NCBI GenBank assembly: GCA_002436015.1 | Contig: DIXJ01000007.1 | Location: 1 to 64,000, forward strand | Source: Synergistaceae bacterium UBA6083 | GTDB taxonomy: Bacteria; Synergistota; Synergistia; Synergistales; 79-D21 | Direction of reading: 5' to 3' | DNA: 64,000 nt | Shown: positions 1 to 9,273 of the stretch, one piece after another | Layout: every line of letters begins with the position of its first letter | Numbering within the stretch: the first letter of the stretch is position 1 | The notes under the pieces: generated by a model | Told to the model about the DNA's origin: nothing | The model's database searches: none | The model's input: the letters and a program-made list of their open reading frames with translations, nothing else | Translations under genes and position numbers: made by a program

Positions 1-47
1 CCGCCGACTTGCTCTCCGACATGGGCTATGCCCCCTCCGGCTGGTGA
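1..47 (+). CDS. 3' end of an unidentified plus-strand gene (partial)
   Basis: The third forward frame is open from the window edge to a TGA at 45-47 and would encode a short C-terminal tail ending in Gly-Tyr-Ala-Pro-Ser-Gly-Trp. The other two frames read on past this point, and no other gene explains the first bases. Too little is left to name a family, and the reading frame is chosen only because it closes cleanly before a non-coding stretch that holds a minus-strand terminator. Confidence 0.3.
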   Translation, partial: ADLLSDMGYAPSGW

Positions 48-65
48 AATCAGAATTGGCTAGCA

Positions 66-105
66 GAAAAAAACAAAAGAATCATAAAAGTTCCCCTTAA
101 AGGGG
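66..105 (-). terminator. Probable terminator of the small membrane-protein gene
   Basis: On the minus strand a short hairpin (CCCC, TTTAA, GGGG; 93-105) is followed by a long T-rich tract (66-90) with several T runs. It lies downstream of the stop codon at 154. The stem is only four to five pairs, so the call is tentative. Confidence 0.4.
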
Positions 106-118
106 TCAAACCTCCGGC

Positions 119-152
119 AATTGGGAATAAACGGAATATTCTGTTTCCAATG
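119..152. repeat. Imperfect 32-nt palindrome
   Basis: ATTGG on the left and CCAAT on the right flank a symmetric centre GAATATTC, with a few mismatches in between. It sits directly after the stop codon of the small minus-strand gene. It could be part of a 3' hairpin or a protein-binding operator. The sequence does not decide between these. Confidence 0.4.
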
Positions 153-153
153 G

Positions 154-366
154 TCAGCGATGGAGGATGTCGATCCCGGCAAAGGCGTAAAAGGCGAGGG
201 TAATGGCGGCGGCGAAGAGGAATCCCAGGAGGGTTCGAAGGTAAAGAACCCACATGTGACCGCCTGGCCACGTCCCTCGCTGGATATTCATCACTGCCCT
301 GGCGACAAGGAGGCAAAGGAGAAAGCACGCAAGGGCAATTAATGCCTGTAAATTGACGGCGGACAC
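154..366 (-). CDS. Small two-helix membrane protein, unknown function
   Basis: A 70-residue protein that I do not recognise. Residues about 7-26 and 43-64 are strongly hydrophobic and look like two transmembrane helices. The short loop between them is basic and Trp/Gly-rich (RGTWPGGH), and the tail is Asp-Ile-Leu-His-Arg. The GTG start at 366 is supported by a strong GGGAGG ribosome-binding site nine bases upstream and by an extended -10 promoter at 412-420. It is therefore a separate transcription unit, just after the terminator of the oxidoreductase gene. No enzymatic motif is visible. A small membrane accessory protein is possible, but nothing nearby assigns a role. Confidence 0.6.
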   Translation of the reverse strand: MSAVNLQALIALACFLLCLLVARAVMNIQRGTWPGGHMWVLYLRTLLGFLFAAAITLAFYAFAGIDILHR

Positions 367-411
367 GGTTATTCGCCTCCCGGTTGCGGCCGAGAATATG
401 GAACCAACGGA

Positions 412-420
412 ATCATAACA
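412..420 (-). promoter_or_regulatory. Extended -10 promoter for the small membrane-protein gene
   Basis: The minus strand reads TGTTATGAT, an extended -10 element, about 40 bases before the GTG start and right after the T-run of the preceding terminator. The same nine bases occur at the predicted rqcH promoter (13705-13713). No good -35 is visible, which is tolerable for extended -10 promoters. Confidence 0.5.
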
Positions 421-421
421 G

Positions 422-458
422 AAAAAAAGAAGGGGGGAAGGTTTTCCCTTCCCCCCTT
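422..458 (-). terminator. Intrinsic terminator after the Gfo/Idh/MocA gene
   Basis: A 12-bp G/C-rich stem (430-441 with 447-458) is followed on the minus strand by seven consecutive T residues (428-422). It closes the long clpX-to-oxidoreductase gene run, whose last stop codon is at 492. Confidence 0.88.
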
Positions 459-491
459 GGAAAGTCCGGTTAAACGCAATGGAGGATCGTC

Positions 492-1463
492 TCAGGATTG
501 TGCGGATCCCTGAAGCGCTGCTGGTTTTTGGGTGTGAATCTGTCGTAGGATCGAGATCGCCACTTCGAGGGCTCTCTTACCGTCCATGATGCCCACGAGG
601 GGTTGACGTCCTTCCTTCACGCACGAAACGAAATGGTGAAGTTCGAGCTTGAGCGGTTCGCGTTTTGGGAAAACAGGGTGTTCGATAACTTCGACTAATC
701 CGCTTCCCTGCTGGTTCAGGCAGCGATGGATCGAAACTTCCTGGGCTTGGTAGTCGATGGTCAGGTAGCGCTCAGGTTCCATGATTTCCAGTTGGCGCAT
801 CCGCCGCTCGGAAACCCGGCTGACAAGGATATGGGCCATTGTGCCGTTGGAGAACTCGATCTGTGCCGACGCGACATCCTCGTGGTCGGTGTGGATGCAC
901 CGCCCCATGGCGTTGATGTTGACGATATCCGCCCGGACCAGCGAGAGCATGATGTCGATATCGTGGATCATGAGATCCAGAACCACCCCGACGTCGGAAA
1001 TGCGATTTGAGAAGGGGCCGAGCCTGTTTGACTGGAGGAAGATCGGGTCCCTGACGACGTTGCTCAGGTACTGGACGGCGCTATTGAACCGTTCGATATG
1101 CCCCACCTGGAGGACGAGGTTCCTCTTTGCCGCCAGGCGCAGCAACTCTTCCGCTTCGAGAACCGTTGTGGTGACGGGTTTCTCGATAAGGACATGAATG
1201 CCTCTTTCGAGAGCCAGGCGAGAGACTTCGTAATGCAGCACTGTGGGGACGACGACACTTACGGCATCGGGTTTCGCCGTTTCGAAGAAACGATCGAGGT
1301 TGGAGTAGAAAGGGACGCCCAGCCCTTCGCCTATTGAAGCGGCACGATCTTCATCGAGGTCGACGACACCGACCAACTGGGTGCCAAAAAGTTCAGTGTA
1401 AACCCTGGCGTGGTGGTGGCCGAGATGTCCGACGCCGATGACTCCTACCTTTACGGGTTCCAT
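492..1463 (-). CDS. Gfo/Idh/MocA-family NAD(P)-dependent oxidoreductase
   Basis: A 323-residue cytoplasmic dehydrogenase, probably acting on a sugar or nucleotide sugar. The N-terminal Rossmann fold shows Gly-x-Gly-x-x-Gly at residues 10-15. The family catalytic motif Glu-Lys-Pro is at 94-96, and GHIERFN follows at 121-127. A conserved DLMIHDID segment near 163-170 supplies the usual substrate-side Asp and His residues. The length is normal. GHIERFN resembles family members encoded in lipid A clusters, such as the UDP-GlcNAc 3-dehydrogenase GnnA, but no lipid A gene is adjacent, so the substrate stays open. It lies 48 bases after pgeF and has its own GGGGAG ribosome site. It is the last gene before a strong terminator, so it is probably expressed from the clpX operon. 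Confidence 0.88.
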   Translation of the reverse strand: MEPVKVGVIGVGHLGHHHARVYTELFGTQLVGVVDLDEDRAASIGEGLGVPFYSNLDRFFETAKPDAVSVVVPTVLHYEVSRLALERGIHVLIEKPVTTTVLEAEELLRLAAKRNLVLQVGHIERFNSAVQYLSNVVRDPIFLQSNRLGPFSNRISDVGVVLDLMIHDIDIMLSLVRADIVNINAMGRCIHTDHEDVASAQIEFSNGTMAHILVSRVSERRMRQLEIMEPERYLTIDYQAQEVSIHRCLNQQGSGLVEVIEHPVFPKREPLKLELHHFVSCVKEGRQPLVGIMDGKRALEVAISILRQIHTQKPAALQGSAQS

Positions 1464-1511
1464 CGAATCACTCCCCGGGTCGCTGGGATTGCGTTCAGAA
1501 AGCCTTCGTTC

Positions 1512-2306
1512 CTATATATTCTCCCACCAGGTGTGGTGGTTGTGGACTGCCGGTCCGGAACGAACAATGAAAAAGATTCTTGCGCGACGGTCTCCTGCCC
1601 GGTAGGAATAGAGTTGCCCCGGGTGGCACGAAGTGCAAAGACCGTGACGGAATAGCCTGCCTTCTTCCATGCCAAGCGATAGAAGCTGTAGCCGTAGAGC
1701 TTCCGGGATGTCGAAACGGATGCTTTCCCCCATATCTGTCCAGCTTTCGAGAGGTAGTCTTGCGAGTCCGAGGGCCGTCTTTTCGTCTCCTGCTTTTCTA
1801 CGCGTGTAGCAACAGGGGCCGATCCCGGGACCGATCCACGCGAAAGTTTTATTCGCCTGGAAACCCTGTATCCTGTCACCGAGAAACTCCAGCGAGTGAT
1901 GGACGATTCCTTTTGCCGTGCCTTCAAAGCCGGCATGCACCATCAGGGCCCATGGGCGAGGATGGCGGGAGGCCAATAGCAGCGGAAGGCAGTCAGCGAA
2001 ACGAAGGCTTCCGGCAGATTCTCCCTTCTCGAGAAGGATCCCGTCTGCCCTGGGCCTGGATGGAAGGGCCCACAGCTTCTTTTCCTCCAGGAAGGCCGTT
2101 CCATGGACCTGGACCGGGGCGATCAGGGAAATCCCTGTAGCGTGGCCGCCAATGGCGCGCCACGCTTCTTCGGGATCTCCCTGTGCGCGATCCATCAAGG
2201 GGCCTCGGAGAAAAAGTGTCGCGTCGAGCAATCCTTCAAGCTCCTCAGGCGGGGCGATCTTTTGGATAACCTGCCCGTTTATGGAAACAGCCGGCATGAA
2301 GCTCAT
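1512..2306 (-). CDS. pgeF: Peptidoglycan editing factor PgeF / YfiH-type multicopper (laccase-fold) protein
   Basis: A 264-residue member of the YfiH/YlmD family. Characterised members have purine nucleoside phosphorylase/adenosine deaminase or polyphenol oxidase activity, and in E. coli the protein helps keep peptidoglycan precursors correct. The expected metal ligands are visible: His68 in QVHG, Cys106 in ADC and His124 in HAG. The motif normally written HAGWRG reads HAGFEG here, so the Trp-Arg pair is replaced by Phe-Glu. IGPGIGPCCY at about 158-167 is typical of the family. The start overlaps the folC stop by four bases (ATGA), so translational coupling is likely. Confidence 0.9.
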   Translation of the reverse strand: MSFMPAVSINGQVIQKIAPPEELEGLLDATLFLRGPLMDRAQGDPEEAWRAIGGHATGISLIAPVQVHGTAFLEEKKLWALPSRPRADGILLEKGESAGSLRFADCLPLLLASRHPRPWALMVHAGFEGTAKGIVHHSLEFLGDRIQGFQANKTFAWIGPGIGPCCYTRRKAGDEKTALGLARLPLESWTDMGESIRFDIPEALRLQLLSLGMEEGRLFRHGLCTSCHPGQLYSYRAGDRRARIFFIVRSGPAVHNHHTWWENI

Positions 2307-3658
2307 CCCTGTTTCCCTTCCGGAGAAAGCATTTCGACGAGGAAACGCCGGATGCTTCCAATAAAATAGAGGCTCCCGGTACAGACGACGAGAGGGCCGC
2401 TTTTCATCGCCTCAAGGAGCGCTTCCCGTGAATCAGGGAAAACCTTGACAGGCCCGGGCCACGGGAGTTCAAGGGCTCTCGCCGCGAGCCTTGGCGCTGT
2501 CTCGCAGCGTTCCAGTCCCTTGATTTCGGTACAGAAAAGCTCTCCATGAGTCCTGGACAGGGCCCTGAGCATCTCGGTGATATCCTTGTCCTTCATGGCG
2601 GCCATGACGAAAATTGGGCGAATACCAGGCCAAAGTGAAGCAAGTGTCCTTGAAAGCGCTTCGGAGCCTTGGGGATTGTGTGCCCCATCCAGAAGGACGG
2701 GGGGAATAAGGGGTATCCTCTCCAGCCGACCCGGCCAACTCGTTGTTTCCAGTCCGCGACGAATTGCCTCAACCGATATCCCGGCCCAGCATTGAGAAAG
2801 CTTGAGGCAGGCCAAAGAGGCCAGGGCGGCATTGTCGATTTGGTGCTCGCCAAGGAGGGGTGTTGAAAACCTGAACGGGGCAAATCCGGGCAGGACGAAG
2901 TAGAAGGACGAACCTTGAATGCCCGAGTCCCTGAAGGTAATCATGGCATCCCTGCCCAGTATGGAAATGGGGGAACCCATCTTTTTAGCCTGAGTTGCAG
3001 CCAGTCCATCCAGAAGCGCTCCTCCAGCTGCGGAAACGGCGGGAACACCCCGGCGGAGGACAGAGAACTTTTCCCGGGCGATTGCCTCTATCCCCTGCCC
3101 CAGGATATCTTCATGATCAAGTCCGATGGCTGAAAACACGGTCATCCTCACGTCACCCAGGAGATTCGTCGCATCGAGGCGTCCCCCGAGCCCTGCTTCG
3201 ATGACCGCAATTTCCCTGTCCCCTTGCGCGATGCAAAGAAAAGCGACAACTGTCATGATTTCAAAAGCTGAAGGAGGATCCTCCGAAAGGCGTGAATCCG
3301 AACTGACGGTCCCAATGACGAGATCCAGGGCTTCATCCCAGGTTTCTGCGGGAAGGATTGTCCCGTCAAAGGTCAGCCGTTCGCCGAGGTGATCCAGGTG
3401 CGGGCTGGTGTAGCGGGCGGTCCGGTATCCCGATTCTCTCAGGATCGAATCGAGCGCTGCACAGACAGAACCTTTTCCGTTTGTTCCGAGGACATGGATG
3501 GCCGGGAATGCTCTCTCCGGGTTTCCAAGGAGGGAACACAGCCTTGCCATTCGAGAAAGGCCGGGACGGATCCCCGGCGAGGAAGCGCCGAGGATCCGTC
3601 CTTCGATGCGGTCAAACTGTTCCCTAACGGGAAGAGATGCCGGTAAATTTTCAATCAC
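2303..3658 (-). CDS. folC: Folylpolyglutamate synthase / dihydrofolate synthase
   Basis: A 451-residue cytoplasmic ligase of the Mur/FPGS superfamily. It adds glutamate to dihydropteroate and/or to folates in an ATP-dependent reaction. The P-loop GTNGKGS is at residues 58-64 and the FolC signature SPHL at 85-88. EAGLGGRLDATN (154-165), GLDHEDILG (179-187) and DGAHNP (324-329) complete the set. The length suits the bifunctional bacterial enzyme. Its start overlaps the end of valS by eight bases and its stop overlaps pgeF, so it sits inside a tightly packed operon. Sequence alone cannot tell a bifunctional enzyme from one with a single activity. Confidence 0.93.
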   Translation of the reverse strand: MIENLPASLPVREQFDRIEGRILGASSPGIRPGLSRMARLCSLLGNPERAFPAIHVLGTNGKGSVCAALDSILRESGYRTARYTSPHLDHLGERLTFDGTILPAETWDEALDLVIGTVSSDSRLSEDPPSAFEIMTVVAFLCIAQGDREIAVIEAGLGGRLDATNLLGDVRMTVFSAIGLDHEDILGQGIEAIAREKFSVLRRGVPAVSAAGGALLDGLAATQAKKMGSPISILGRDAMITFRDSGIQGSSFYFVLPGFAPFRFSTPLLGEHQIDNAALASLACLKLSQCWAGISVEAIRRGLETTSWPGRLERIPLIPPVLLDGAHNPQGSEALSRTLASLWPGIRPIFVMAAMKDKDITEMLRALSRTHGELFCTEIKGLERCETAPRLAARALELPWPGPVKVFPDSREALLEAMKSGPLVVCTGSLYFIGSIRRFLVEMLSPEGKQG

Positions 3659-6314
3659 CGGTGCTGAGGCTCCTGATATTTTCCCGAATCCTCAAGATGC
3701 GGGCCTCCCCTTCACGCAGGCGCTCGTTCTCCTTTTCCACCACATCAGGGGGGGCGTTTTCAAGGAATCGTGCATTTCCCAGCTTTCCTTTCGTACGGTC
3801 CAGGTCTGATTCGAGCTTTGCCATTTCCTGCTTGAGGCGGCCGATTTCCGCCTCGATGTCAATGAGCCCTTCCACCTCGAAGTAGAAAGAGCCCTGCGGG
3901 AGTACCGCGCTCAGGCATTTTCCGGAGGAGGGCATGTCGGTTTCCAGCAGCTCGAATTGCCCAACCCGGCACAGGAGGCGAAGAAGATCCGCGTTTTCAC
4001 TGAAAAGTTGCTCGAGATCCTTGCGAAGGCAGGCCCGAACGAGCGGGGCTGTCTTTTGGGGGCTTAAATGAGCTTCCGCCCTCAGGTTGCGGAGCGCCCG
4101 CACCGCTTGCTGGAAGGCCGTCATTCCTTCGATGCAGCAGGAATCCGGTTGTTCTCTCATCGGCAAGGGCCAGGCTGATTCTTCCAGGGATTTTTCGTCG
4201 AAGCCGAAGGCTTCCCAGAGCTCTTCCGTGAGGAAGGGAATAAAGGGATGCAGGAGCTTGAGCACGGTCTCGAAAACACGGCATAAAACAGCCTGGGTCG
4301 CCTCCTTGCGTTTTTCCCCTTCTTCTCCCTTGAGCGCAGGCTTGGCCATTTCAAGGTACCAGTCGCACAATTCGCCCCAGACGAAATCATAGAGCAGCTT
4401 GGCCGCTTCACCGAAGAAATACCCATCCAGCAGGCGGGTCGTTTCCAGGATGACCTCGTCGAGCCGCTTGAGGATCCAACGGTCATGCAGGCGCAGGTTT
4501 TCCATGGTGATTTCCTGTTTTCTCGGGACGCCTTCCAGAGAAGACAGGGCAAACCGGCTGGCGTTCCAGAGCTTGTTGAGGAAGAACCGGAAGGTTTCGA
4601 TCCGGTTTGTGCTGAGCAGGATGTCACGTCCCTGGACTGTAAGGGCTGCGAGGGTAAGCCGTAGGGCATCGGCTCCGTACTGGTCGATGACATCGAGGGG
4701 GTCGATGACGTTTCCCTTGGACTTGCTCATCTTTTGTCCGGATTCATCACGCACAAGTGCATGGATGTAGGTGTCCCGGAAAGGCACTTCGTCCATGAAG
4801 TGCAGGCCCATCATGATCATCCGGGCCACCCAGAAGAAAATGATATCGAACCCGGTTACCAGCAGGCTCGTGGGATAGTAGTGGGACAGTTCCGGAGTCC
4901 GGTCGGGCCAACCCAGGGTGGAAAAGGGCCACAAAGCACTGCTGAACCAGGTATCCAGGACGTCCTCGTCCTGGATGATTTCCGTGGAACCGCAAGACTC
5001 GCAGCGATCCGGGTCCGTTTCAGAGACACAGATGTGGCCACAGGACGAGCAGGTCCAGGCCGGGATACGGTGTCCCCACCACAGTTGGCGTGAAATGCAC
5101 CAGTCGCGGATCTCATCCATCCACTGGTAGTAGGTCCCGGTCCACTGTTCGGGAACAAAGCGTATTCGCCCGGCCTTCACGGCCTCCACCCCGGCTTCGG
5201 CGAGAGGTTTCGCCCGGACGAACCATTGCTCCGAGAGGTAGGGTTCCACCACGGTGTGGCATCGGTAGCACTGCCCCACCGAGTGCAGGTGCTCGTCGAT
5301 ACGGAGAAGGTTCCCCTGCGAAACAAGGTCTTCCAGGACAGCCTTCCTGGCCTCGAAGCGGTCCATCCCGCGGTACTTCCCGGCTGTCTCGTTCATGCGC
5401 CCTTCGGAATCGATGACCTGGATGGACTCAAGGCCATGCCGCTGCCCCACGAGAAAGTCGTTGGGGTCATGGGCTGGGGTGATTTTAACGCAACCCGTGC
5501 CGAATTCCGGGTCCACCATCGGGTCCTCGATGACGGGGATCTCCCTCTCGACCAGGGGGACGATAACGGTGCGGCCCACAAGGTGTCGGTTCTTCTCGTC
5601 ACGGGGGTGAATGGCGATAGCAACATCGCCCAGGATCGTTTCCGGCCGAGTCGTCGCAACCGTGATGCTCCCTTGCCCATCGGAGAAGCGGTACGTCACG
5701 TTGTAAAGGTGTCCGCTGGATTCCTGGTGGTCGACTTCAAGGTCGGAAAGTGCCGTTTGGCAACGGGGACACCAGTTGATGATGTATTTCCCCTTATAAA
5801 TGAGTCCTTCCTTGTAGAGGCGGACGAAAACCGCCCGAACAGCCCTGGAGAGTCCCTCGTCCATGGTGAAGCGTTCGCGGCGCCAGTCGCAGGAAGCCCC
5901 AAGCTTCTTCAATTGGTTGACGATCCGGTTCCCGTACTGCTCTTTCCATTCCCAAACCTTGTCGACAAAGGCTTCACGCCCGAGTTCGTGGCGGGAAATT
6001 CCCTGGGCTGCCAGGTTTCGCTCAACGACGTTCTGGGTGGCGATTCCCGCGTGGTCGGTACCGGGGAGCCAAAGGACATCATACCCGTTCATTCTCTTGT
6101 AGCGGCATTGGACGTCCTGGAGGGTGTTGTTAAGGGCATGTCCCATGTGGAGGGATCCCGTCACGTTCGGTGGCGGAATGACAATGCTGAACGGATTTCG
6201 TTCTGCATCGGCGTTGCCTTCGAAGAGCCTGTGTTCTATCCACCAGGCGTACCACTTGTCCTCGATGGGCTTGGGATCATAGGCCTTGCCAAGGTTGCTG
6301 CTGGCGTCACTCAT
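3651..6314 (-). CDS. valS: Valyl-tRNA synthetase
   Basis: A class I aminoacyl-tRNA synthetase of about 887 residues that charges tRNA-Val and edits mischarged threonine. The HIGH-type motif HMGH lies in PPNVTGSLHMGH near residues 48-61, and KMSKS near 528-532. Between them are the CP1 editing insertion, with TTRPET and GTDHAG, and two CxxC pairs consistent with a zinc site. The C-terminus is a coiled-coil tRNA-binding arm. I chose the ATG at 6314 over 6320 because the GGAGG inside the end of engB is spaced seven bases from it. No T-box leader precedes the gene. It is expressed within the clpX operon. Confidence 0.95.
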   Translation of the reverse strand: MSDASSNLGKAYDPKPIEDKWYAWWIEHRLFEGNADAERNPFSIVIPPPNVTGSLHMGHALNNTLQDVQCRYKRMNGYDVLWLPGTDHAGIATQNVVERNLAAQGISRHELGREAFVDKVWEWKEQYGNRIVNQLKKLGASCDWRRERFTMDEGLSRAVRAVFVRLYKEGLIYKGKYIINWCPRCQTALSDLEVDHQESSGHLYNVTYRFSDGQGSITVATTRPETILGDVAIAIHPRDEKNRHLVGRTVIVPLVEREIPVIEDPMVDPEFGTGCVKITPAHDPNDFLVGQRHGLESIQVIDSEGRMNETAGKYRGMDRFEARKAVLEDLVSQGNLLRIDEHLHSVGQCYRCHTVVEPYLSEQWFVRAKPLAEAGVEAVKAGRIRFVPEQWTGTYYQWMDEIRDWCISRQLWWGHRIPAWTCSSCGHICVSETDPDRCESCGSTEIIQDEDVLDTWFSSALWPFSTLGWPDRTPELSHYYPTSLLVTGFDIIFFWVARMIMMGLHFMDEVPFRDTYIHALVRDESGQKMSKSKGNVIDPLDVIDQYGADALRLTLAALTVQGRDILLSTNRIETFRFFLNKLWNASRFALSSLEGVPRKQEITMENLRLHDRWILKRLDEVILETTRLLDGYFFGEAAKLLYDFVWGELCDWYLEMAKPALKGEEGEKRKEATQAVLCRVFETVLKLLHPFIPFLTEELWEAFGFDEKSLEESAWPLPMREQPDSCCIEGMTAFQQAVRALRNLRAEAHLSPQKTAPLVRACLRKDLEQLFSENADLLRLLCRVGQFELLETDMPSSGKCLSAVLPQGSFYFEVEGLIDIEAEIGRLKQEMAKLESDLDRTKGKLGNARFLENAPPDVVEKENERLREGEARILRIRENIRSLSTGD

Positions 6315-6316
6315 CG

Positions 6317-6922
6317 TCATTCCTCCTCGGGACCGTCGCTTGCAAGGGACCGGTCCACGTAATCTTCCAGAAATAGCCGGAGCTCGTCAACACCGGCCCC
6401 CGATTCCGCCGAGGTGACGAAAGCGGGTTCTTGCCCTTTGTAATAGCTTGCAAGGAGCGTTTTCCACTTACCCTTCGAGATCTTGTCCGCCTTGGTGAAG
6501 ACGGTCACCGTGGGGGCTTCCTGGTGTGCGAGCCACTCCCTGAGCTGTTGATCGGCCTTGAGAAAGCCGTGCCTGAAATCCACGAGGTGAAGGTGCAAAA
6601 CCGTAGCGGAGCGGGCTGTGTAGGCATCAACAAGGCGCTTCCAACCCTGGCGGGTTTCCTGGGAAACCGCAGAGTAGCCGTAGCCGGGAAGGTCGACAAG
6701 GTAAAAGGGGTGTTTCCCGGCGAGACGAAAGAAATTGATGCTGCGGGTCTTTCCCGGGGTTCCGCTGGAACGGGCGATCTTCTGCCCGACCAGCCTGTTG
6801 ATCAGGCTCGATTTTCCCACGTTGGATCTTCCGAGGACCGTGATTTCCGGAATCTCTGGCGGCGGAAGCTGGTTTTGAAGAAAAGCGGTGACGACCGATT
6901 CGTATTTCCATCGCAGCGGCAT
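6317..6922 (-). CDS. engB: Ribosome-biogenesis GTPase EngB/YsxC
   Basis: A 201-residue TrmE-Era-EngA-EngB-type GTPase needed for assembly of the large ribosomal subunit. The G1 loop GRSNVGKS is at residues 31-38, the threonine of G2 lies in SGTPGKT near 53-59, and DLPGYG (G3) is at 77-82. TKAD (G4) occurs in the C-terminal half. Length and domain plan are normal for the family. It begins at the last base of the lon reading frame and ends within a few bases of the valS start. Its product and ValS would therefore be made from one message. Confidence 0.94.
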   Translation of the reverse strand: MPLRWKYESVVTAFLQNQLPPPEIPEITVLGRSNVGKSSLINRLVGQKIARSSGTPGKTRSINFFRLAGKHPFYLVDLPGYGYSAVSQETRQGWKRLVDAYTARSATVLHLHLVDFRHGFLKADQQLREWLAHQEAPTVTVFTKADKISKGKWKTLLASYYKGQEPAFVTSAESGAGVDELRLFLEDYVDRSLASDGPEEE

Positions 6923-9270
6923 CAGGAGGGATCTCCCCTGAGGGCCATTTCGAACACTTCCGCCGCGGAAGAGACAAAACGGGCCTCCATGTTTTCCCGG
7001 ACCCAGGCAGGGAGTTCATCCCAGTCCACCTTGTTGGCCTCCGGGAGGATCAAGTTTCGTATCGCATGGCGCCTTGCGGCGAGAACCTTTTCCTTGATGC
7101 CGCCAACGGGCAGGACATTCCCCCGCAGGGTGATTTCCCCTGTCATGGCCAGGTCGTGACGGACCGGGCGACGGGTCAGGGCTGAAAGGAGTGCCGTGGC
7201 GATGGTGATCCCGGCCGAAGGGCCATCCTTGGGAATCGCACCTTCCGGAACGTGGACGTGGGTGTCCATGGCTTGCCACGCGAGTTCTTCGAGTCCCCAT
7301 TCCCCGGCAGTCGAACGTAGGTAGCCCATTGCGGCAGTTGCCGATTCCTGCATGATTTCTCCGAGGTTTCCCGTCAGGGTGAGTCCTCCCTTTCCTTTCA
7401 TCGTGACTCCTTCAACGACGAGGGCCTCTCCCCCCGCCTCGGTCCATGCCAGGCCCACTGCCGTTCCGACCTGGTCGCGGTCAGGCAGGGATGGGTGCCG
7501 CTTCCTGGGGACCCCCAGATATTCAATCAGGTCATCGGGTTCGATCCGGAAAGAGGGGCCGCCCCTGCCAGGCTTCTTGGCGTTGCCAGTCTCCAGTATC
7601 CTCCTCGCGAGCTTTCGGGCAATTCGGGACAAGAGTCGTTCGAGTTCACGCACTCCAGCCTCGCTCGTGTAGCGCTCGACGATGGCCTTCATCGTTTCGG
7701 TACCGATGACGACGTCAAAACCCTTGAGCCCGCTCGACCGCAACACCCTTGGCCAAAGATGCTTTTGGGCGATTTCCATCTTTTCTTCCGTCACGTAACC
7801 TGGAAGGTGGATGATCTCCATCCGGTCTAGGAGAGGACTCGGAATCGTGTGAGTCACGTTGGCCGTCGTGATGAAGAGTGTCCGGCCAAGATCGAAAGGC
7901 ACTTCCAGGAAGTGGTCGGTGAATGCGAAATTCTGTTCGGAGTCGAGCACTTCCAGCAAGGCCGAAGAGGGGTCACCCCTGAAATCCGTCCCCACCTTGT
8001 CGATCTCGTCAAGGAGAAGGAGGGGATTCCTTGTCCCGGCCTGGCGTATTTTTTGGAGGATCCTCCCCGGGAGAGCTCCGACGTAGGTCCTCCGATGTCC
8101 TCTTATCTCGGCTTCGTCGCGAATGCCTCCGAGGGACATCTGGACGAATTTTCGCTTCATTGCCTTTGCGATCGAGCGGCCCAGGGAAGTTTTTCCAACC
8201 CCGGGAGGCCCGACGAAACAGAGTACTTGCGTTTTGGATTCCCCGGCCGCAAGTTTCCTGACCGCCAGGAATTCAAGGATCCTTTCCTTGACCTCCTCCA
8301 GTCCGTAATGGTCTTCATCAAGAACTTTCCGGGCCACGGCGATATCCAGCCGATCCTTGGACGTCCGGCTCCAGGGGAGTTCGATCAGCCAATCGATATA
8401 CGTCCGGGCAACGGTTGCCTCGGCAGAAACAGGTGGCATCTTCGAAAAACGCCCCAGTTCGTGGAGCGCCTTTTCCTCCACCTCGGAGGGCATACTCGCC
8501 GCCCTGATCTTTGAGGCCATCTCTTCGACTTCGTTCAGTCCCTCACGGGATTCAAGCTCCGTCTGGATGACCTTCATCTGTTCCTTTAGGTAATACTCGC
8601 GATGGGTGCGGTCCATTTCCTGCCGCACCCTGTCGTGAATTTCGCTCTCTAGCTGAAGGATCTCGGTTTCGCGGACGAGTATTTTCAGGAGAAGTTCCGT
8701 CCGGGCAGTGGGATCCGCGGTTTCGAGGATGCGCTGTTTCTCGTCCACTTTTAGGTCCATGTGGGAGCTGATGATATCGGACAGCATGGAGAGTCCCTCT
8801 ATTTCGGAAAGGGAAACGACGATTTCGTCGGGGATCTTGGTGCTATACGAAACGACCTTTTCAAACTGGTCGAGAAGGGCCCGCCTCAGGGGCTGTTCGG
8901 GAGTTTCTTCTTTCGGAGTGGGAATGGGCAATATCCAGGCCTCGATCATTTCTTCGGAAATCTCGAAATTTTCAATCTGGGTGCGGGACAGTCCCTCCAG
9001 CAACACCTTTGTTGTCCCGTCAGGCAACCTCGCCGTCTGGACGATAGCGGCGAGGGTTCCCACCTCATAAAGGTCTCCTTCCTGGGGATCTTCTTCCTGC
9101 AAGGTTTTCTGGGCAACGACCACCACTCGCCGTCCCTTTGCCGCTGCCGCTTCGAGTGCTTTCAGGGATTTGGGCCTTCCGATGAAAAGAGGGGCCATGA
9201 CACCAGGGAAAAGGACGGTGTCCCTTACGGGAATGACGGGCAGTTTCCCCTTGGGCAGGACTGTTCTCAT
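6922..9270 (-). CDS. lon: ATP-dependent protease La (Lon)
   Basis: A 782-residue soluble protease of full family length. The N-terminal substrate-binding domain covers roughly residues 8-200 and is followed by a coiled-coil region. The AAA+ module has Walker A GPPGVGKT at 354-361 and Walker B LLLLDEID at 417-424. The C-terminal protease domain contains the catalytic dyad Ser685 (in KDGPSAG) and Lys726 (in GGIKEKV). It degrades misfolded and regulatory proteins. It lies three bases downstream of clpX, so the two ATP-dependent protease genes form one unit. No frameshift or missing catalytic residue is seen. Confidence 0.96.
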   Translation of the reverse strand: MRTVLPKGKLPVIPVRDTVLFPGVMAPLFIGRPKSLKALEAAAAKGRRVVVVAQKTLQEEDPQEGDLYEVGTLAAIVQTARLPDGTTKVLLEGLSRTQIENFEISEEMIEAWILPIPTPKEETPEQPLRRALLDQFEKVVSYSTKIPDEIVVSLSEIEGLSMLSDIISSHMDLKVDEKQRILETADPTARTELLLKILVRETEILQLESEIHDRVRQEMDRTHREYYLKEQMKVIQTELESREGLNEVEEMASKIRAASMPSEVEEKALHELGRFSKMPPVSAEATVARTYIDWLIELPWSRTSKDRLDIAVARKVLDEDHYGLEEVKERILEFLAVRKLAAGESKTQVLCFVGPPGVGKTSLGRSIAKAMKRKFVQMSLGGIRDEAEIRGHRRTYVGALPGRILQKIRQAGTRNPLLLLDEIDKVGTDFRGDPSSALLEVLDSEQNFAFTDHFLEVPFDLGRTLFITTANVTHTIPSPLLDRMEIIHLPGYVTEEKMEIAQKHLWPRVLRSSGLKGFDVVIGTETMKAIVERYTSEAGVRELERLLSRIARKLARRILETGNAKKPGRGGPSFRIEPDDLIEYLGVPRKRHPSLPDRDQVGTAVGLAWTEAGGEALVVEGVTMKGKGGLTLTGNLGEIMQESATAAMGYLRSTAGEWGLEELAWQAMDTHVHVPEGAIPKDGPSAGITIATALLSALTRRPVRHDLAMTGEITLRGNVLPVGGIKEKVLAARRHAIRNLILPEANKVDWDELPAWVRENMEARFVSSAAEVFEMALRGDPS

Positions 9271-9273
9271 GAA

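Noticed and set aside
5226..6362. A 378-codon open frame on the plus strand opposite valS
   Set aside because: It is antisense to a complete and well-supported valS frame, has no family motif, and its length follows from the codon usage of the real gene.
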